Source: Streptomyces olivaceus
Lineage (GTDB): Bacteria > Actinomycetota > Actinomycetes > Streptomycetales > Streptomycetaceae
Reading direction: 5' to 3'
NCBI RefSeq assembly: GCF_000721235.1
Contig: NZ_JOFH01000018.1
Coordinates: 62,001-126,000, forward strand
DNA length: 64,000 nt
Shown in pieces: positions 17,168 to 25,950 of this stretch; positions within the stretch are counted from its first letter, which is position 1, and the number at the start of each line of letters is the position of its first letter. The translations under genes were made by a program, and so were the position numbers. The notes below the pieces were generated by a model that saw only the letters and a list, made by a program, of their open reading frames with translations, was not told where the DNA came from and made no database searches.

Positions 17168-17743
17168 ATGAGCAGTCCCGATGTCCCCGGCCGCCCACCG
17201 CCGACAGCCGCCGACCCCGACCGACGGACCATGGTTCTGGACTCCGCCATGGTCACGTTCGCCCGCTTCGGTTACCGGAAGACCTCGATGGAGGAGGTGG
17301 CGCGGGCGGCGCACATCTCCCGGCCCGGGCTCTACTTCCTCTTCTCCTCGAAGGAGACGCTGTTCCGTGCCGCGGCCACCCAGGCGCTGGAGCGGGACAT
17401 CGCGGCGGTCGAACGCGTCCTGGCCGCCCCCGGCCGGCCCCTCCCGGAACGCCTCGTCGAAGCGTTCGACCAGTGGGCGGGCCGCTACATCGGCCCGCTG
17501 GCGCGCGACATCGCGACGGTCATCGAGGACAACCCCGGCCTCCTCGGGGAGATCGCGGAGACCACGCCGCGACGTTTCGAGGAACTGATCACAGAAGCGA
17601 TCACCGCCGAGTCGGGACCAGAGACGGCCCCCCGTGTCGCCCAGACCCTGATCAGCACCTCGATCGGCCTCAAACACCAGGCCGTGTCACGGGAGTTCTA
17701 CCTCGAACGACTGAAGGTCGCCGTCGATCTCCTGGTGCGCTGA
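17168..17743 (+). CDS. TetR/AcrR-family regulator
   Basis: This 191-residue regulator has an N-terminal TetR helix-turn-helix (about 22-68), with 'FARFGYRKTSMEEVARAAHISRPGLYFLFSSKETLF' as the family core (RPGLYFLF recognition helix). The rest is helical and probably binds a small molecule. It is divergent from the SDR at 16133-17104, with the operator-like palindromes between them, so autoregulation and control of the SDR are likely. There is no clear ribosome site before ATG 17168, as often seen for leaderless actinomycete regulators. Confidence 0.88.
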   Translation: MSSPDVPGRPPPTAADPDRRTMVLDSAMVTFARFGYRKTSMEEVARAAHISRPGLYFLFSSKETLFRAAATQALERDIAAVERVLAAPGRPLPERLVEAFDQWAGRYIGPLARDIATVIEDNPGLLGEIAETTPRRFEELITEAITAESGPETAPRVAQTLISTSIGLKHQAVSREFYLERLKVAVDLLVR

Positions 17744-17905
17744 CGCCCCGTGCGAAAGTCGAGGGAGGGAGCCCGCCCGGGCAGCCGGGGCTACTGCCCG
17801 GCCGGCACCGTCACCGGCACCGCCCCGGGGTGCGTCCCAACTCAACCGGCAACGCTGCGCCAGGCGGACGGGCGGGACCCTTGGACCACACCACCGGAGG
17901 AACCA

Positions 17906-18295
17906 GTGTCGGACCCGCACATGCTCACCCCCGAGCAGCAGCTCACCGAGGCGAAGCAGCGGCTGCGCCTCCCGCGTATCGTCGTGATCTGCGGCTCCAT
18001 CCGCTTCGTGGCGGAGATGAACGAGGCCGATCTGCGGGAGACCGAAGCCGGGAAGATCGTCGTCAAACCGGGCTGGAACATGAAGTCACCGCACGGACTC
18101 CGGCCCGATCCCGTTGAAGCGGAGGCGCTGAAGGCCCGACTCGGCGACCTGCACCGGGCGAAGATCCTGCTCGCCGACGAAGTGCTCGTAGTCGGCGGCT
18201 ACGTCGGAGACAGCACCCGAGCCGAGATCGCCTACGCCCGGTCGCTGGGCAAGCCCGTGCGGTTCACGCACCCCGAAGTCGCCCCGGACGCCTGA
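17906..18295 (+). CDS. Conserved protein, nucleoside 2-deoxyribosyltransferase-like fold
   Basis: This 129-residue soluble protein begins its core with 'IVVICGSIRF' and ends with 'ADEVLVVGGYVGDSTRAEIAYARSLGKPV'. That pair (a GS-rich first strand, and a late D..GGYxGxSTxxEIxYA segment) is shared with nucleoside 2-deoxyribosyltransferase/DUF4406 proteins, in which the late Glu is catalytic. A role in nucleotide or nucleoside handling is an inference. GTG at 17906 has GGAGG five bases upstream; longer frames upstream lack coding character. Confidence 0.7.
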   Translation: MSDPHMLTPEQQLTEAKQRLRLPRIVVICGSIRFVAEMNEADLRETEAGKIVVKPGWNMKSPHGLRPDPVEAEALKARLGDLHRAKILLADEVLVVGGYVGDSTRAEIAYARSLGKPVRFTHPEVAPDA

Positions 18296-18323
18296 CCGGC
18301 CGCCGCGACGGCGACGACATCGC

Positions 18324-18581
18324 TCACTCGGCCCGGGCCTCTCGCTTCAGGCGCATCGTGAGGTCGATGCCCTCTTGGACCCCGATGTCGAAGTCGGGGT
18401 CCTGGCAGAGGCGGATTCGCCCTCGATAGTCGACGACCACCGCGGCCACCGCCGTGAGGTCGGTCTCCGAGGAAGCCTCCAGCGCCCGCTGCAGGTCGGT
18501 CTCGAAGGCGTCCCTGTCACCGGGGAACCCGTGACCGGCGAGAAGGGCGGCTCTTATGTCGCCGATGGTTCTCAAGGGCAA
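18324..18581 (-). CDS. Small DUF6247-like protein
   Basis: This 85-residue protein begins with a TTG start (LPLRTIGDIRAALLAG). It contains a 'FETDLQRAL' helix and a 'DLTAVAAVVVDYRGRIRL' segment, similar to short DUF6247 proteins of actinomycetes that often sit next to RelE-like toxins as antidotes. No toxin gene is adjacent here: the upstream neighbour is DUF397 and the downstream one is convergent. The start is uncertain because no ribosome site is visible. Confidence 0.5.
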   Translation of the reverse strand: MPLRTIGDIRAALLAGHGFPGDRDAFETDLQRALEASSETDLTAVAAVVVDYRGRIRLCQDPDFDIGVQEGIDLTMRLKREARAE

Positions 18582-18600
18582 CGGCGAGGTCGCGCTGGTC

Positions 18601-18816
18601 TTAAGGCCGCCCTTGCGTGGTATGGCGCACTGAGCCGACGAACCGTAGCCATGCCTGTGGTTCCACGCTGAGAGTGGGCCCGCTGCTGTACTTGGAGTCG
18701 CGTATCAAAGCGACATGTGGCAGGTACGCGCACTCCACGCACTCGGTCGTGTTGGCGCCGCTGTAAGACGACTTGAACCAAGCAAGTTGGTAAGTGGCGG
18801 TAGGACGTGCGGACAT
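18601..18816 (-). CDS. DUF397 protein
   Basis: This 71-residue protein has the DUF397 signature WFKSSYSG near residue 13, followed by 'ECVEC', 'ALIRDSKYSSGPTL' and a closing 'AWLRFVGSV' helix. DUF397 proteins are encoded next to XRE-DUF5753 regulators in dozens of Streptomyces loci and are thought to act with them, probably as small antagonists or cofactors. ATG 18816 directly follows the TAG stop of the XRE gene, and AAGGAG lies six bases upstream, so translation is coupled. Confidence 0.88.
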   Translation of the reverse strand: MSARPTATYQLAWFKSSYSGANTTECVECAYLPHVALIRDSKYSSGPTLSVEPQAWLRFVGSVRHTTQGRP

Positions 18817-19662
18817 CTACAGCTCCTTGCGTGCGCGGTGGATCATGGCGGAGGAAGCCTCCATGTCCAACGCTTGTGCGCGGAGGTACTCGAACGCAAG
18901 TCTGTATCGCTCCAGCTCCTCGTCCTTCTCAAGGAAGAGAGAGCCGGTGTGGAAGTCGACATAGACGACATCCAGAGCTGGTTCCGTACCACCAATGATC
19001 ACGAAGCTGCCGAGCGCGGCGCCGTGGGCTCCGTTCGAGAACGGCAGCACCTGAAGCGTGATGTGGGGCGACTCGTTGACTTCGAGCAGCCGCCCCAGCT
19101 GCTCCTTCATGATCTCTCGGGAGCCTACGACGCGTCGGATCACGGACTCGTCGAGGATGGCCCACAGCCTGAAGGGCCTCGGCCGAGCAAGGACTTCCTG
19201 CCTCTTCATGCGGATGTCCACCAGCTGCTCGATCTCGGCCGGCTCCAGGGGGATCTCGTTCGCCCTCTGCAAGGCAGCGCTGTACGCACGGGTCTGGAGC
19301 AGGCCAGGGACGTAGACGCAGGAGAAGTGGTCCTCCCGCATAGCCTCGTCCTCCAGCGTGAGCAACAGGTTCATGCTCTCGGGGATGGCGTCGGCGAACG
19401 AACTCCACCAGCCCTGCTGCTTGGCGTCCTTGGCCAGGCTGACGACGGCTTCCCGCTCCGCGTCAGATGCTCCGTACTCGCGGCACAGGGCGTCGACGAC
19501 GATCCACTTCACCGGGCCGGCCTGTGTCTCGTACCGGCTGACCGTCGCCTTCGAGACACCGACCAGCCGTCCGGCTTCCTCCAGCGTCATTCCGGTGTGA
19601 GCACGCAACTTGCGCAAAGTCGCGCCCAGTTGACGGCGGCGGGTGGTGGTCCTGACGGACAT
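18817..19662 (-). CDS. XRE-family regulator with DUF5753 (WhiJ-like)
   Basis: This 281-residue regulator has an N-terminal Cro/C1-type helix-turn-helix (about 12-65: LRKLRAHTGMTLEEAGRL, VSKATVSRYE) and a C-terminal DUF5753 domain (about 90-270), with 'VPGLLQTRAYSAAL', 'RMKRQEVL', 'DESVIRRVVG' and 'VQVLPFSNGAH'-like blocks. The architecture is that of WhiJ, which with DUF397 and an anti-sigma-like ATPase modulates development and antibiotic production in S. coelicolor. ATG 19662 is preceded by AGGAGATCC. It is divergent from the ATPase gene at 19880 and followed directly by DUF397. Confidence 0.9.
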   Translation of the reverse strand: MSVRTTTRRRQLGATLRKLRAHTGMTLEEAGRLVGVSKATVSRYETQAGPVKWIVVDALCREYGASDAEREAVVSLAKDAKQQGWWSSFADAIPESMNLLLTLEDEAMREDHFSCVYVPGLLQTRAYSAALQRANEIPLEPAEIEQLVDIRMKRQEVLARPRPFRLWAILDESVIRRVVGSREIMKEQLGRLLEVNESPHITLQVLPFSNGAHGAALGSFVIIGGTEPALDVVYVDFHTGSLFLEKDEELERYRLAFEYLRAQALDMEASSAMIHRARKEL

Positions 19663-19879
19663 GGATCTCCTCTGCGTGAAGACCCTGGGCAACCGCTCAG
19701 GGCGTGAACAGGCTAGGCAGTGCGACTGGCGGTCACCATGGGGTTCACCCGATAGATGTCGGTGAGAAGTTACATAGCGAGACTTCTCTATGTCATTCTC
19801 TCCCAAGGATCGCTACGCAGTGCAATCGGATGAGCACGGAATCCGCGGCATGGGCGTGGCTCAGAAGAGAGGAGTTCGC

Positions 19880-20512
19880 ATGCCAGGGGCCGGAAGTGGG
19901 AGACACCGCCATCGATCCGTTCTGCCCTTCAGGGCAGTGCCAGCGGAGATTCGGTTGCTGCGGCAAGCCGCGGCGGCCCAGCTGGTGCGCTGGGGTGTGC
20001 CCCACGTCGTGGAGGAAACCGAGTTGGTCGTCACGGAACTAGCGACGAACGTCATCAAGCACGTGGGGGAGGGCGTGGTCGCCACGCTGGTCTTGGAGTG
20101 GGAAGGTGAGCGGCTGCGTGTCGAGGTTCACGACAAGAGCCACGCAGTGCCCTCTCTGTCAGCGGCCCACTGTGACGACGAGTGTGGCCGCGGGCTCCAC
20201 ATGCTCGCAGCCGTGACGGTGGACTGGGGCACGGTGTTGACGGTAGTCGGCAAGTCGGTGTGGTGTGAGATCGCACTTGGGTCCGAGCGGGCGTGTCGAC
20301 GGATGGAGCGAGCCGCGGCAGTGCTGGAGGACTACCGCACTCTGTGCGGCGTGGTTGTGGAAGGCCGGCTGCGTGACACCGCACTCAAGGCATCTGCGGT
20401 CGAGTTGATCGCGGACTTGCTGCACTGGACGACTGCGTGCGGGCTGGATCCGGAGGATGTTCTGGACCGGGCGCAGATGCACTACGAGGCTGAGGAGGAT
20501 GTGGCCGCCTGA
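19880..20512 (+). CDS. Anti-sigma-factor-like ATP-binding protein (AbaA/SpoIIAB-type)
   Basis: This 210-residue protein has a HATPase_c_2 domain (about 15-120): the N box 'ELVVTELATNVIKHV' with Glu/Asn, a G1-like 'VEVHDKSH', and 'CGRGLHML' for G2. Such proteins are relatives of the serine kinase SpoIIAB/RsbW and in Streptomyces accompany WhiJ-like regulators. The C-terminal half is helical and of unknown role. ATG 19880 is preferred because GAGAGGAG lies five bases upstream; an in-frame ATG at 19790 would add 30 residues without coding character. It is divergent from the XRE-DUF5753 gene. Confidence 0.85.
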   Translation: MPGAGSGRHRHRSVLPFRAVPAEIRLLRQAAAAQLVRWGVPHVVEETELVVTELATNVIKHVGEGVVATLVLEWEGERLRVEVHDKSHAVPSLSAAHCDDECGRGLHMLAAVTVDWGTVLTVVGKSVWCEIALGSERACRRMERAAAVLEDYRTLCGVVVEGRLRDTALKASAVELIADLLHWTTACGLDPEDVLDRAQMHYEAEEDVAA

Positions 20513-20665
20513 GGGCTCCGACGGGTCGGTTCTGAGTGTGCCGACCGGATGCTGGGGTGGTGTGAATCTTCACCGGCAGAGCCTTGCCGTGAGTTCCTCG
20601 GCATGCGTGCTTGAGGCTTTGCTCTGATGTTGCTGCACTCCCAAGTACCGGGAGAAACAAGCTAC

Positions 20666-21631
20666 TTAGCCCCGTGAAACTGCTGGTCCCGGGTGGGAGG
20701 CGGCTGTACGCAGCAGTGCCTCCGCGTCCGCGACGGCCTGTTGCTCGTGCAGTACTAGTGCAGTACGCACCACGTCCTGATCGTCGCGGTCGCGCGCGTA
20801 GATGTGCACGAGGTTGTCGGTCAGTTCGTGTTGCCCCTGGGCGCGCAGCAGCGCCACCAGCAAGGCCACCTCTGAGGGGGTGTACGCCTCTGCCGTATGC
20901 CGCAGCAGTGCGAGAGTGCTGTCCGGCCGGCCGCCGTGAAGTAGCTCCTCGGCACGGCGGCCGACGTTGCGTGTGGGCGAGGCTCCGTTTTTGACGTGTT
21001 GCCGGTCGGCCTGGTGAGGGGGGACCGGCAACAGAGTTGCGGGTCGCGACGCGCCCCGGACCGTTTGCGGGCCGGCTTCGCTTGCTGGGACCGGCTCGGC
21101 AGTCTTCTCCCGCCGGGCCTCCTGTCGTAGGGCGGCGGCATGCTGGCGGAGTTCTCCAAGTTCCTGAGCCTGTTCTGCCGCCGATCGTTCGAGCTGGTCG
21201 TTTGCCTCCTGCAGCTCCCGGAGTTTGTGAGTGGCAGCACGTACCGCATCGCTATGCCGTGAGCAGTTGGCGCATCGTTCCTGCTCGGCTCTCGTGCGCA
21301 GCTCCAGAAGCCGTTCCCTCGTAACGGCGACGTTCTGGCTTCCTCCTGCGTCTCTGCAGGCTCTGTCGAAGACGGCGATGGCCCCTTCTTTCGGGGGGAC
21401 GCGCTGGCCGTAGAGGTATCGGGTCAGTGTCGTCTCGCTGACGTGCAGGTATGCGGCGGCTTGAGCCTGTGTCGGATGGGTCAGCGTCAGCCCCTCTGGG
21501 GTCTTGACGACGAGATGACGGCAAACCTCTTGTAGTGCCGTCGCTAGTTGCCGCTTGTACGGCAGGACATCCTCGTGGAATTTCTTTTCCGTCCACGTGA
21601 ACGGGCGGCGACCGGTGCTGTGTGCTGCCAT
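20666..21631 (-). CDS. Helix-turn-helix protein with coiled coil, function unknown
   Basis: This encodes 321 residues. About 20-100 includes a helix-turn-helix region ('TQAQAAAYLHVSETTLTRYLYGQRVP'), a Streptomyces DNA-binding domain similar to XRE. A long coiled coil follows (about 140-190, rich in E/Q/R/A), then a low-complexity linker and a helical C-terminal repeat region ('LLHGGRPDSTLALLRHTAEAYTPSEVALLVALLRAQGQ') resembling alpha-solenoid repeats. It may sense stress or control the neighbouring cluster, from which it is divergent. ATG 21631 has GAAGG ten bases upstream. Confidence 0.75.
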   Translation of the reverse strand: MAAHSTGRRPFTWTEKKFHEDVLPYKRQLATALQEVCRHLVVKTPEGLTLTHPTQAQAAAYLHVSETTLTRYLYGQRVPPKEGAIAVFDRACRDAGGSQNVAVTRERLLELRTRAEQERCANCSRHSDAVRAATHKLRELQEANDQLERSAAEQAQELGELRQHAAALRQEARREKTAEPVPASEAGPQTVRGASRPATLLPVPPHQADRQHVKNGASPTRNVGRRAEELLHGGRPDSTLALLRHTAEAYTPSEVALLVALLRAQGQHELTDNLVHIYARDRDDQDVVRTALVLHEQQAVADAEALLRTAASHPGPAVSRG

Positions 21632-21948
21632 GACGGACAAACCTTCGCATATTCGGTTGAAGCGACCCTGTGTGCCGCCAGTCGTTGACTGGTATTCGTC
21701 ATTGTGCCGGAGGGCAAGGGGGCTTCGCCTGGCGCTTTTTGCTTCTTCCCTTGCCAGTTGGCGCGCAAGTTGCATCGAGAGGGTTCAAAGCTGTTTCGAT
21801 GTGCCACGATTCATAGGAGTCAGCCGCCAGTGGCATGGGGGGTGGCGGGAAAGGCGTCGTTCTCGCGAATGGCGCGTTCATGCCATCAGTGCGCTGTGTG
21901 TCAGACCGGCTGAATCCATCGTGTTCTATGGGAGGGGACCCAACAGTC
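21632..21948. other. Divergent regulatory region before the defence-type cluster
   Basis: The 317 bases between the HTH/coiled-coil gene (minus) and the HNH-like gene (plus) are less G+C-rich than the neighbours. They must contain both promoters. No clear palindrome or gene is visible. Short frames cross it but lack ribosome sites. Confidence 0.5.
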
Positions 21949-22653
21949 ATGACGTTGCCGTCTTGGCAGGAGACGAGTGTCGGAAAGCACAAGCTGGGCA
22001 GCATGGCGCGTGCTGCCCTCTGGCTGGTCCAGGTTGTCGGGGAGGGCAAGATCTTCACCGTGGCCAAGCTGCGTGAGGCATTCCCGGATGTCGCGCAGAT
22101 CGACCGTCGTATGCGCGGTCTGCGGGACTACGGGTGGGAGATTTCGACGGCGCGCGAGGACCCCGAGCTGCTTCCGCAGGAGCGTCGGTTCGTTACGCGA
22201 GGCAAGGATGTCTGGGTTCCGGGCCAGGCGAAGGGGCCGAGTCACAAGGCGAGCATCACCAACGCCCAGCGCGCGAAGGTGTTGCAGGCCGACGGGTATC
22301 TGTGCCGTACGTGTGGCATCGCGGCCGGCGAGGCGTATGACGACGGTGTGGCACAGGCGGTGCTCAACGTCGCCCGACGGCAGGTAACACTGGTGGACGG
22401 CCGCGTCACCCACCAGTTGGTGACCGAGTGCCAGCGGTGCCTGCGAGGCACTGTGGACCGGGACGTTCACTTGGCGGAGGTGCTCTCCCGGATTGATGCG
22501 CTGGCTCCCCTTGAGCGGAGCGTGCTGAGCAGTTGGGTGAACAACGACCAGCGCACGTACAGCTCGCTGGAGGTGTTGTGGGGCATGTTCCGGACCTTGC
22601 CGGAGGACTCCCGCGAAGCTGTGGCCGACGCGCTTGCCGGTACGGACGACTGA
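21949..22653 (+). CDS. HNH-like restriction-type endonuclease, possibly degenerate
   Basis: This encodes 234 residues. The N-terminal 95 residues form a winged-helix-like DNA-reading domain ('GEGKIFTVAKLREAFPDVAQIDRRMRGLRDYGW', then 'VWVPGQAKG'), a layout I associate with HNH-type restriction subunits. The next part has CRTCG and CQRC zinc knuckles spaced as in HNH nucleases. The expected D/E-H-H strand between them reads 'VLNVARRQ', without the catalytic His, so cleavage activity is doubtful. ATG 21949 has GGGAGGGG about 11 bases upstream. It is the first gene of a same-strand run into the ParB-like gene (20-base gap). Confidence 0.7.
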   Translation: MTLPSWQETSVGKHKLGSMARAALWLVQVVGEGKIFTVAKLREAFPDVAQIDRRMRGLRDYGWEISTAREDPELLPQERRFVTRGKDVWVPGQAKGPSHKASITNAQRAKVLQADGYLCRTCGIAAGEAYDDGVAQAVLNVARRQVTLVDGRVTHQLVTECQRCLRGTVDRDVHLAEVLSRIDALAPLERSVLSSWVNNDQRTYSSLEVLWGMFRTLPEDSREAVADALAGTDD

Positions 22654-22673
22654 GACAGGACGGGAAAACGAAG

Positions 22674-24092
22674 ATGCGTGAGTTTCCGGCTCCGCCGCGG
22701 GCGGCCGAATTCAGCGAGCTGATCAGCAAGAAGGTCGAGGAAGTCCAGACGTCTGGCGGTACCCGGGAGACCGTGAGCGTCGACTGGAACGGCCAGCAGG
22801 CGCATGTCGAAGTGATCGACTTGCCGCTCAACAGCCTCTTCTACAACCCCAGCACTCACCGGGTCCGGGCTCAGCGCAGCCACGACGCCGAGCGGGACGA
22901 GGCGTTGGACAAGGACCCTTGGAGCGCGGAGAGCCAGGACTACCTCGGGTTCCTGCTCAAGGCGGACCCTGAGAACACGGACTTGCGTGACAAGAACTTC
23001 GATGCCCTGAAGGACAGCCTTGACCAGTTCAAGCAGAACGATCCCGGACTGGTGACCCGGCACGGGGTGTTGGTCAACGGCAACACCCGGGCCGCCGCGC
23101 TGCGCGAACTCGGCGCGCAGTCGATGCGCGTCGGCGTGCTGCCGGCGTCGTTCACCTGGGCCGACATCAACGCTGTCGAGCTGTCTCTGCAGCTTCGCAA
23201 GGACCACCGGCGTGACTACTCTTACATCAACCGCCTCATCGCCATGGAGGAGCAGGCGGCGCTGGGTCGGACGCCGGAGCAGATCGCCAAGGACTTCCGC
23301 ATCCAGGTGCGCACCTATCACCAGGAGCGGTGGATCCTCAGCACGATCCGCGAGCTGAACGAACGCAGCCGCACCGGCGGCGGCCGTGGACTGCGTCTGG
23401 TGGACTGGGAGGGCGCGCAGGAGCGGCTCAAAGAGCTGCACCGTCTGTACGTGAAGTTGGAAACGGTGGACCGGGACCAGGCTGAGGTCCTGAAGGAGCT
23501 GCGTCTGGCCGCGATCCTGCTCGACTTCTCCAAGACGGACGTCCGGCACATCAACGAGGACTTTCTGAAGGCGGGGTTCGAGCGACAGCTGCCCATGGGT
23601 GGTACGACGGCTGTGCAGCCGCAGACGGTGTCCATCCCCGGTCTGGGTTTGGAGGTGCCCGCTGCTTCCTCCGCCGTCGCCGAGGCCCGGGCGATGAACG
23701 ACGAGATCCTCCGTACAGCTGCCGCGGTGAGGAGCGGCGGCTCTGACCTCGGTGACGAGCGTAAGGCCGCCGCGCAGGGTTTCCTGGACAGTACGGAGAA
23801 GGCGTTTGACGAGGCGATCGAGGCGGCGGGACGCAGCGCTCGGCTGCGTAAGCGCAAGCAGCTGGCCCCGGCCCGGCTTGCGGAAGCCAGCGCCAGCATC
23901 GACCAGTGCGTGAACGACCTGGTGCAGGCACGGACCTCGCGCAGCCTGGACGAGGAGGCGTTCGACGACGCTGTGGTCAAGCTGCGGGGCAGTCTGCTCA
24001 AGCTCGCGCAGCAGGCCGGCCGCGGACTGCCGCAACCGGGAGACGGTGTGGCCTGGTTGCTGGAAGCGGTCGCGGCGGAGGGCTCCCAGTGA
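22674..24092 (+). CDS. ParB/sulfiredoxin-fold protein of a defence-type operon
   Basis: This encodes 472 residues. The N-terminal domain (about 45-190) has a ParB-like core: 'VIDLPLNSLFYNPSTHR' in place of the box I strand, and HGVLVNGNTRAAALRELG (box II, GNTR at 136-139), in which ParB proteins bind CTP. The rest is helical and not like the KorB/Spo0J DNA-binding half. The box I region has an insertion of about 50 residues (VRAQRSHDAERDEALDK and beyond), unlike chromosomal ParB. With nuclease-, helicase- and methylase-type neighbours, the CTPase/nuclease-fold domain probably serves phage defence rather than segregation. Its stop overlaps the helicase start (GTGA). Confidence 0.78.
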   Translation: MREFPAPPRAAEFSELISKKVEEVQTSGGTRETVSVDWNGQQAHVEVIDLPLNSLFYNPSTHRVRAQRSHDAERDEALDKDPWSAESQDYLGFLLKADPENTDLRDKNFDALKDSLDQFKQNDPGLVTRHGVLVNGNTRAAALRELGAQSMRVGVLPASFTWADINAVELSLQLRKDHRRDYSYINRLIAMEEQAALGRTPEQIAKDFRIQVRTYHQERWILSTIRELNERSRTGGGRGLRLVDWEGAQERLKELHRLYVKLETVDRDQAEVLKELRLAAILLDFSKTDVRHINEDFLKAGFERQLPMGGTTAVQPQTVSIPGLGLEVPAASSAVAEARAMNDEILRTAAAVRSGGSDLGDERKAAAQGFLDSTEKAFDEAIEAAGRSARLRKRKQLAPARLAEASASIDQCVNDLVQARTSRSLDEEAFDDAVVKLRGSLLKLAQQAGRGLPQPGDGVAWLLEAVAAEGSQ

Positions 24093-25906
24093 CCCACCCC
24101 GTCAGCGAGAAGTCGCTGCGTCTTGGATTCGACGCCACCCGGACCCGGGTCGTGCTGCGCACCACGGAATCGTTCCAGCAGGAACTCGTCCAGCTGGCCG
24201 CCCGCTTCCGTACTGGAGGCCAACTTGGCCCGCTGAGCGCCTCAGTCTCCCTGGACGAGTTGCTCGCAGATCTCGGCCTGCTCGGTACATGGTCAGATCC
24301 CACGGGCGTGGAGTGGGCGGACGACCTTCGAGACCTGGTATCCGGAGTGGTCCAGGATGCCCACACTGTGCAGCAGCGGCTCGCTGGGCGACAGACGGGT
24401 GGCGAAGTCGCCTCCGAAGATGTGCCCTTGCTTCTCGGCGATACCTGGAAGGGCGAACTCAGCGAGTTTCAGCGCCGGGACATCGCGAAGCTTCTGTCGC
24501 TCCAGCACGGCGCCAACTTCAGCGTGCCCGGTGCCGGAAAGACCCGCGTCGCACTTGCCGTGTACGCCGCTCAGAAGGCAGCCGGCCGGGTGAGACGCCT
24601 GCTGGTCGTGTGCCCTAAGTCCGCCTACGAGTCATGGCGTTATGAGACCGCCGAGTGCCTTGCCCATCCGCTGCGCATCAACGTCCTGGACGGGTCGCTG
24701 GATCAGTGGGCTGAGGTGCTGGTGGTGAACTACGAGCGGCTCGACCGGTCACTGTCCATGCTTGCTGGATGGCTCAAGTCGGGTCCCTCCATGATCATTC
24801 TGGACGAGGCGCACCGGATGAAACTGGGTGCCCGGGGGACCTACGGGGCAGCCTGTATGGCGCTCGGACCTCTGGCGGCGCGCCGGCTGATCCTGACCGG
24901 TACGCCGGCTCCGAACGGATCACGGGACTTGGAGAACCTTCTGGGTTTCGTCTGGCCCGGTCACGGCCAGCGCACCGTAGTCCAGGCGGTTGCTGGAGGC
25001 GACCTCGCGCACGCAAGCACGGTTCTTCGGCCGCTGTTCACTCGCACAACGAAACATGAACTCGGCTTGCCGCCAGTAAAGTTGGGTCTGCGCTTCGTTG
25101 ACATGCCGCCGTTGCATGACGAGATTTACACGGCGATTGTGAGCGGCGAGGGCAGCGGTGCCGCGCGCGAGGACCTGAGTCGTCTTGGGAAGACGGCACT
25201 CCGCCTCCTCATGGCTGCCACGAGTCCCGCCCTGCTCCGGGACGGGGGCAGCCGTTACGAACCACTTGCGTATCAGCTGCCGCCGATGGAGATCCCCGAG
25301 GGAAGCTCGCTGTACTCGCTCATGCAGGACCTTCCCGACTACGAGCTTTCGCCCAAGTACAAGGAAGCAGTGGCGATCATCGCCGAGAACGCTGCCCAGG
25401 GGCGGAAGACGCTGGTCTGGACGACTTTTGTCAGGAGCCTCACCACGCTGCAACAGATGCTGGAGAAGTACAGTCCGGCCGTCGTTTACGGTGGTACACC
25501 TGATCGCGAGGAGCAGATCCGCCGGTTCAGGGAAGATCCCGGGTGCATGGTGCTCATCTCGAACCCGGCCACGCTGGGCGAGGGAATCAGCCTGCACCAT
25601 GTTTGCCATGACGCTGTCTACGTGGACCGCGACTTCATGGCGGGGCGGTTCCTTCAGAGTCTGGACCGCATCCACCGTCTCGGGCTCGCGCCCGGCACTG
25701 AGACCCGAGTGACGGTCTTGGCGGTGCGGAACTCCGTCGACGAGGTCGTGGCCGCGAGTCTGGAACGGAAGCTGGAGTTCATGGGGCGCATCCTGGACGA
25801 CCCCACCGTGCAGCAGCTCGCCGACCTTGAGGAGGAGCCTTCGGTGGCGGCTGGTCTTGCACCAGGTGACGTGGAGGCGCTGCTGAGTCACATGGGAGGG
25901 CGATAG
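24089..25906 (+). CDS. Snf2-type DEAH helicase/translocase
   Basis: This 605-residue superfamily 2 ATPase has a Walker A motif PGAGKT (147-152), LDEAH (238-242), LTGTPAPN (269-276, motif III), 'KTLVWTTFVRSL' starting the second RecA domain, GEGISL (motif V) and 'QSLDRIHRLG' (motif VI, Arg fingers). Snf2 enzymes move along double-stranded DNA. The N-terminal 120 residues are unique and may contact the ParB-like partner. GTG at 24089 overlaps the ParB-like stop by four bases. Similar enzymes drive DISARM (DrmD) and several restriction complexes, but no drmA, drmB or drmC is nearby. Confidence 0.88.
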   Translation: MTHPVSEKSLRLGFDATRTRVVLRTTESFQQELVQLAARFRTGGQLGPLSASVSLDELLADLGLLGTWSDPTGVEWADDLRDLVSGVVQDAHTVQQRLAGRQTGGEVASEDVPLLLGDTWKGELSEFQRRDIAKLLSLQHGANFSVPGAGKTRVALAVYAAQKAAGRVRRLLVVCPKSAYESWRYETAECLAHPLRINVLDGSLDQWAEVLVVNYERLDRSLSMLAGWLKSGPSMIILDEAHRMKLGARGTYGAACMALGPLAARRLILTGTPAPNGSRDLENLLGFVWPGHGQRTVVQAVAGGDLAHASTVLRPLFTRTTKHELGLPPVKLGLRFVDMPPLHDEIYTAIVSGEGSGAAREDLSRLGKTALRLLMAATSPALLRDGGSRYEPLAYQLPPMEIPEGSSLYSLMQDLPDYELSPKYKEAVAIIAENAAQGRKTLVWTTFVRSLTTLQQMLEKYSPAVVYGGTPDREEQIRRFREDPGCMVLISNPATLGEGISLHHVCHDAVYVDRDFMAGRFLQSLDRIHRLGLAPGTETRVTVLAVRNSVDEVVAASLERKLEFMGRILDDPTVQQLADLEEEPSVAAGLAPGDVEALLSHMGGR

Positions 25907-25950
25907 ATCTGGCTGTGTGCTGCGGGGCCGGCGGGGCTACCCTCTGCGGT

